DNA of 34,255 bases from JBIQLO01 sp044464175. GTDB taxonomy: Bacteria > Planctomycetota > Phycisphaerae > Tepidisphaerales > Tepidisphaeraceae. Under the pieces are notes generated by a model that was not told the DNA's origin, did no database searches, and was given only the letters and a program-made list of their open reading frames with translations. Position 1 is the first letter of the stretch. Each line of letters starts with the position of its first letter. The stretch lies in NCBI GenBank assembly GCA_044464175.1, contig JBIQLO010000010.1:1-34255 (forward strand), given 5' to 3'. A program made the translations under genes and the position numbers. Below, one piece after another: positions 30,621 through 34,255 of this stretch.

Positions 30621-31880
30621 ATGACACAAAACTTTCCCACTGCGGCCAGGCCCCCGGCGGGCGTCGGCCTGATCGGCGCCGGCGGGCGCGGCGTCTTGAA
30701 CCTGGCGGCCAAAATCGGCCAGCGCCAGGAGGCGCTCGGGCTGCGCGTGGTGGCGGTCTGCGACACCAACGCCCAGCGCCGCGAGGATGCAAAGGCCTAT
30801 TTGGAAAACCAGCTTCAATTGCTCGGCCGCCCGCGCCCGATCCGGACCTACGCCGGCGCCCGGGAGATGATCGCCGATCCGGAGGTGAAGGCCGTCCTCA
30901 TCACCACGCCGCAGGATGCCCACGAGGAACCCTTCCTCGCCGCGGCCGAGGCGGGCAAGGTCATCTTCTGCGACAAGCCGCTGGCCGCCACGCCCGAGGC
31001 CTGCCTGCGCATGCGCGGCGCCTATGAACAATCCGGCCGCCCCTGCATGATCGGCTTCACCCGCCGCTACGAGCACTCCTGGATGCAGATGCACCGGATG
31101 ATCCAGGAAGGAGCCGTCGGCCAGCCGCGTCTGCTCCTGCTGCGCAGCGTCATCCCCTACTACACCTATTTCCACCGCTGGCACCGGCGAAAGGCCTGGA
31201 GCGGGGGGATCCTCAACGAAAAGAGCGCCCACCATTTCGACGCCCTCAACTGGTTCGCCGGATCGACCCCGCTCCGCATTCACGCCCTGGGGGGGCGAAC
31301 CGGCGCGTTCGCCCCGCGCCCGGGATACCCCGCGCGCTGCGGGGAGTGCGACCGGGACTGCCCCTGGCGGGCGATCAACGAACACCGGGGCCAGGATGCC
31401 GTGGGGCGCCTGCGGAGCGACTATGCCGACGACCCGGAGCTGCGCCTCATCAACGACAAGTGCGTCTACGATCCCCAGAGCGACATCGACGACCACGGCA
31501 TCGTCACCATCCAGTACGCCAACGGCGTGCAGGCGGTCCTCTTCCTGTGCATCTTTGGCCCCCATTCGCCCGACCAGGAGACGCTGGAAGTCGTCGGCGA
31601 CGGCGGGCGGATGATCCTCACCCGCCACCCCGGCACCATCGACCTGGCCACCGTCGGCCACGAGGGGAACATCCAAAAACAGATTGACGCCCGCGACCCG
31701 CTGCACCAGACCAGCCATTTCGGCGCCGATCACCGGCTGATCGAGATGATGGCCAATTTCGTCCACGACGGCACGCCGCCCCCCGTCGGCTTCCCCGAGG
31801 CCTTCCAGGCCAGCATGATGGCCTTCGCCGCCCAGGACTCCATCGCCGCCCAGGGGCGGGTGGTGGAGTACAAGGAATAA
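30621..31880 (+). CDS. Gfo/Idh/MocA oxidoreductase with an extra cysteine cluster
   Basis: This 419-aa NAD(P)-dependent enzyme has a Rossmann motif (GVGLIGAGGRGVLN), TPQDAHEEP and the CDKPLA motif (family EKP-like lysine). Its C-terminal substrate domain has GGILNEKSAHHFDALNW. Unlike the 14236 homologue it has an insert at about residues 235-290 with CGECDRDCPW (240-249) and a further DKCVYD, giving four cysteines placed as in a metal or disulfide cluster. Such inserts are known in some members of the family but I cannot name the metal. No signal peptide is visible, so it is cytosolic. It ends the operon of secreted glycan-related genes and may oxidise a released sugar, which is inference. 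Confidence 0.85.
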   Translation: MTQNFPTAARPPAGVGLIGAGGRGVLNLAAKIGQRQEALGLRVVAVCDTNAQRREDAKAYLENQLQLLGRPRPIRTYAGAREMIADPEVKAVLITTPQDAHEEPFLAAAEAGKVIFCDKPLAATPEACLRMRGAYEQSGRPCMIGFTRRYEHSWMQMHRMIQEGAVGQPRLLLLRSVIPYYTYFHRWHRRKAWSGGILNEKSAHHFDALNWFAGSTPLRIHALGGRTGAFAPRPGYPARCGECDRDCPWRAINEHRGQDAVGRLRSDYADDPELRLINDKCVYDPQSDIDDHGIVTIQYANGVQAVLFLCIFGPHSPDQETLEVVGDGGRMILTRHPGTIDLATVGHEGNIQKQIDARDPLHQTSHFGADHRLIEMMANFVHDGTPPPVGFPEAFQASMMAFAAQDSIAAQGRVVEYKE

Positions 31881-32087
31881 TCGGGGTCCAAGGTCCGCGG
31901 TTGGAGGTTCAAACGATCAACGAATAGACCGGTGCCATGAGTCAACATACCCGCTGATTCGCGCGGCCGGACCCTGCGAAAATGCTGATTCAAGACATCA
32001 AACCGTCAATGGCGACAATCGCGCACGCAACACTATTTGACCAAGCAGCGCTCCATCCCGCCAAACCAGCCGGGAAGGCAAAAAACC
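31881..32087. other. Convergent gap, no gene recognised
   Basis: A 207-bp gap between the oxidoreductase and the LuxR-type gene, which point toward each other. No convincing coding frame, long hairpin or T-run terminator was seen. Confidence 0.4.
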
Positions 32088-32885
32088 TCACATCGACGAA
32101 GTGTCTCCGCCCCTGTACCCCATCAGCACCTGGGCGATCAGCTCATCCCGCCCGCTGACGTCCATTTTCCGATACAGGTCGCGCAGATACGTTCGCACCG
32201 TCTCCACGCTCAGCCCCAGGTCACGGGCGATTTGCTTGGGCGCCCGGCCCCGCGCCAGGTGGGCCAGAAGCTGGCTCTGGCGGGGCGCCAGCCGCCCGCC
32301 GCCGGGGGGACGCACCTCCAGTTTTCCGGCCCGGTCCAGGCGGCTCAGCTCCGTGATGAACAATTGCCCGATGCGCTGCTCCCGCAGGCTGAAATTCCGT
32401 TCGCCCATGCGCCGGTGCAGGGCATAGCCGCGGATCTGTCCCGGGCCGCGCGGATAAAAAGTGACCAGCAGATCGTTGACTCGGCACGGCCCCAGCAACT
32501 GCTCATAGGCCGGATAGCCCCGATATTCCCGGTCGGTCATGATCCGCGTCCGGACGGCCACGGTGATGTCGCTCGATTTGCCCAGCGTGGCGGCCACCAT
32601 CGGGTCGTCCATGGCGTCATACTGGCACCATTCGGCCGAAGTGTAGTGAATCCAGTCCGGATCGAACACGCCGCCGACGATCAACTCCGTCGGAACCGGA
32701 TGCCCGCCGGTCACAAAATGCTCGAACAGCACGCTGAACCCGTTGTGGCCGCCGATCAACCGCCCCAGCCCGTTGACCAGCATCCGCCTCTGGGCCGGGC
32801 CGTCGTAGCGCAAGTCGCGGGCATCGCCCAGCAAACGCATAATACTGCGCACGTCGCTCAACCGCAGGCGGTTGCTCTGTCCCAT
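32088..32885 (-). CDS. LuxR-type transcriptional regulator
   Basis: This 265-aa protein has a C-terminal LuxR/GerE helix-turn-helix at about residues 195-255 (RLAPRQSQLLAHLARGRAPKQIARDLGLSVETVRTYLRDLYRKM). The N-terminal 190 residues form a soluble sensor-like region that does not match a response-regulator receiver domain or a PAS motif visible by eye. GGAGG lies 8 nt before the ATG, so the start is firm. It lies beside the glycan operon, converging on it, and is divergent from the fourth prepilin-like gene, about 300 bp away. It may regulate one or both, which is inference from position only. Confidence 0.85.
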   Translation of the reverse strand: MGQSNRLRLSDVRSIMRLLGDARDLRYDGPAQRRMLVNGLGRLIGGHNGFSVLFEHFVTGGHPVPTELIVGGVFDPDWIHYTSAEWCQYDAMDDPMVAATLGKSSDITVAVRTRIMTDREYRGYPAYEQLLGPCRVNDLLVTFYPRGPGQIRGYALHRRMGERNFSLREQRIGQLFITELSRLDRAGKLEVRPPGGGRLAPRQSQLLAHLARGRAPKQIARDLGLSVETVRTYLRDLYRKMDVSGRDELIAQVLMGYRGGDTSSM

Positions 32886-33187
32886 CCGGGGGCCTCCAGG
32901 ATGTGTTACAGTCGTACAGATCGCCGAAATGATAACGGCCCGAAGATGGACACAATCCTAACGGCCCCCACCTTCACGGGCAATCGTTTTTTTCAAAGAG
33001 CGATTAAAAATTTCCGCAAAAATCCGCTTCCACGAGGAAAATAGACCATGACGGATAGGCGTCAATGTCCCATATTGACAGAGTGGAGCCAAACCTGAAG
33101 AATTCGGCCCTCTCCGGCTGAATCGGTCGAACCAGGCCGGACAATCTTACGGTGCGGCGCGGGGGGGCATATCGGAAGGAGAAGAAG
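32886..33187. other. Divergent regulatory gap between luxR-type and prepilin-like genes
   Basis: A 302-bp gap holding the promoter at 33075-33103 and an AT-rich block (32987-33017). A 33-codon open frame (32946-33044) has no ribosome-binding site and no recognisable product, so it is not called as a gene. Confidence 0.4.
33075..33103 (+). promoter_or_regulatory. Promoter of the fourth prepilin-like gene
   Basis: A perfect TTGACA (33075-33080), a 17-nt spacer and AAGAAT (33098-33103, 4 of 6) lie about 85 nt before the start codon. Confidence 0.5.
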
Positions 33188-33982
33188 ATGGGGACAAAAT
33201 ACAAGCGGTCCGCGTTTACCCTGGTCGAGTTATTGGTCGTTATCGGGGTGATCAGCATTTTGATCGCCCTGCTGCTGCCCACGCTCTCGGCCGTGCGGCG
33301 GGCGGCCAAGGACACCCGATGCGCCTCCCAGTTACGCCAATTGACCGAGGCGACGGTGATGTACCTGAACGACCAGCGGCATTACCCCTACCAGTCCTCG
33401 ATGCCCGCGCTGGGCGGGGCGCTGCCGTTGGCGATCCAGGCGCCGGTCTTGAACGCGATCGGCCCGTACCTTTCATGGCAGCCGGTCCTGGCGACCCAGA
33501 ATATTCGGGAGCTTCCGGCGCTGTCGGTCTGCAACCTTCGCGCGGAGGTGGACGCCATGCTGGAGCCCTATCCGCCGGCCGCCTTCGGTGCGCCTTTCTG
33601 GAACACGGGATACAGCTACTGCGGCGCGCTGCTGTCCATGGGGCAGGTCTCCGGCACGGGCAAGGCCCTGATTCCCCAGCGCGTGGCCGACCTGCGGGGA
33701 AACCGGCGGGGCGTGCTCTGGTCGGACAACATGGTCCTGATGGAATCGGGCGGCGCGCCGATCGGCTGGGGCTATTTTCACATCAAGGGGGGACACCATG
33801 TCGAGCCGGTTTTCCTGACCATTGTCGATCCCGTCTCCTACCGCGGCCATCACCGCGCCTGGAGCGATGGAAGCGTCGAATGGCTGCCGCGCGGAAGTTT
33901 CTCCCTCACCCCCGCCGACGCCGAAACCACCGCGGCCTACCGGGTCGGCACGGCGGGACTGATGGTGTACATCTATTACTAA
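33188..33982 (+). CDS. Prepilin-type pseudopilin-like protein 4
   Basis: This 264-aa protein has a very short leader (MGTKYKRSA) and FTLVELLVVIGVISILIALLLPTLSAVRR, with Phe10 as the expected mature start and Ala at -1. The body has CASQLRQLTEATVMYLNDQRHYPYQ and, near the end, HHRAWSDGSVEWL, a shortened relative of the H-x9-DG/DGHV-W motif. It is more divergent than the three tandem copies at 22-25 kb, and lies 8 kb away. GGAAGGAG precedes the ATG at 33188. It is followed by the REP-like doublet. The function is unknown; it is presumably processed by a prepilin peptidase encoded elsewhere. Confidence 0.83.
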   Translation: MGTKYKRSAFTLVELLVVIGVISILIALLLPTLSAVRRAAKDTRCASQLRQLTEATVMYLNDQRHYPYQSSMPALGGALPLAIQAPVLNAIGPYLSWQPVLATQNIRELPALSVCNLRAEVDAMLEPYPPAAFGAPFWNTGYSYCGALLSMGQVSGTGKALIPQRVADLRGNRRGVLWSDNMVLMESGGAPIGWGYFHIKGGHHVEPVFLTIVDPVSYRGHHRAWSDGSVEWLPRGSFSLTPADAETTAAYRVGTAGLMVYIYY

Positions 33983-34015
33983 CCTTCGCAGGACCGCCTC
34001 AGCCAAACGAGCAGA

Positions 34016-34071
34016 TGTAGGGTGGGCCTTGGCCCACCGGTTGTCCGTGGTGGCCCAAGGCCCACCCTACA
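34016..34071. repeat. GTAG-headed REP-like inverted doublet
   Basis: Two 22-nt units in inverted orientation (34017-34038 and 34049-34070) are separated by 10 nt. The first is GTAG followed by the perfect hairpin GGTGGGCC-TT-GGCCCACC. The second is its complement with one mismatch, ending CTAC. An extra T/A pair extends the arms to 23 bp. A GTAG foot and a GC-rich hairpin are the features of REP elements mobilised by RAYT transposases. Confidence 0.65.
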
Positions 34072-34114
34072 AACTGTGAGGCTTGTTCCATAGTTTCAGC
34101 CGGCACCGAGCCAA

Positions 34115-34255
34115 ATGTGGGAAAGTTCAATGCGAATCATCACCTTTTTTCTTCCAACTGCCTGGACGTTCATATTGGCCCTCGTTTGTCTGGCGATATG
34201 TTTAGGAGTGACATGGGCACTGATTCGTTTTCGGCGGTTTTTGAACTTCGTCAGG
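34115..34255 (+). CDS. Partial membrane-anchored protein
   Basis: The gene runs off the right edge. From an ATG at 34115 (MWESSMRII) or the in-frame ATG at 34130 the visible part holds one hydrophobic segment (LPTAWTFILALVCLAICLGVTWALI) followed by a basic RFRRF, as in an N-terminal signal anchor. No clear ribosome-binding site was seen for either start. The product cannot be identified. Confidence 0.45.
   Translation, partial: MWESSMRIITFFLPTAWTFILALVCLAICLGVTWALIRFRRFLNFVR

Noticed and set aside
32946..33044. 33-codon frame upstream of the fourth prepilin-like gene
   Set aside because: No ribosome-binding site, no similarity to known small proteins, and it lies in an AT-rich regulatory gap.
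1..34255. CRISPR arrays, insertion sequences, prophage, classic riboswitches
   Set aside because: No regularly spaced repeats, transposase or integrase signatures, or recognisable riboswitch aptamer cores were seen on reading both strands. A short or degenerate element could have been missed without a covariance search.

Overview
The window (34,255 bp, high GC) looks like a chromosomal segment of a free-living Gram-negative bacterium, most likely Planctomycetota and perhaps Phycisphaerae. The evidence is four proteins with the FTLVELLVVIGI prepilin-type leader, two or three of them with the H-x9-DG tail typical of planctomycete pseudopilin-like families. There is also a PEP-CTERM surface protein, many lipoproteins, several Gfo/Idh/MocA oxidoreductases and a DUF6067/GH123-like secreted enzyme. 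The taxonomic call is inference. No insertion sequence, prophage, CRISPR array or rRNA was seen.

Positions 1-12.1 kb are mostly housekeeping. In order they hold a flavin oxidoreductase with a membrane tail next to a paralogue of that tail, queG, a DUF1992 protein, purF, a divergent LysR regulator/YeiH exporter pair, pyrD, a small basic protein, tyrS, a PEP-CTERM protein and a small protein kinase. Three of these genes (DUF1992, pyrD, tyrS) have a -10-like hexamer exactly 7 nt before the start codon and no Shine-Dalgarno, so they are probably leaderless.

Positions 12.1-22.1 kb hold a small lipoprotein, tRNA-Leu(GAG) with its own terminator, and a beta-barrel/Rieske lipoprotein pair whose promoter overlaps a Fur-box-like palindrome. 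They continue with a Gfo/Idh/MocA oxidoreductase, an enolase-superfamily enzyme flanked by two very long perfect hairpins, a class I aminotransferase, a parvulin-type isomerase lipoprotein, trpF and rhaB (rhamnulokinase).

Positions 22.2-34.3 kb are the accessory part. Three tandem prepilin-like genes are followed by a tightly packed run: a 1,162-aa DUF6067/GH123-like protein, a LamG-like protein, a lipoprotein with two probable carbohydrate-binding-like halves, and a Gfo/Idh/MocA oxidoreductase with an extra cysteine cluster. Two of the junctions are 4-bp ATGA overlaps. A convergent LuxR-type regulator and a fourth prepilin-like gene follow, then a GTAG-headed REP-like doublet and a truncated membrane protein. 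With rhaB just upstream this resembles a glycan-utilisation locus in which pseudopilin-like proteins accompany secreted glycan-active proteins. The substrate cannot be read from the sequence. This is the best candidate here for an undescribed system.
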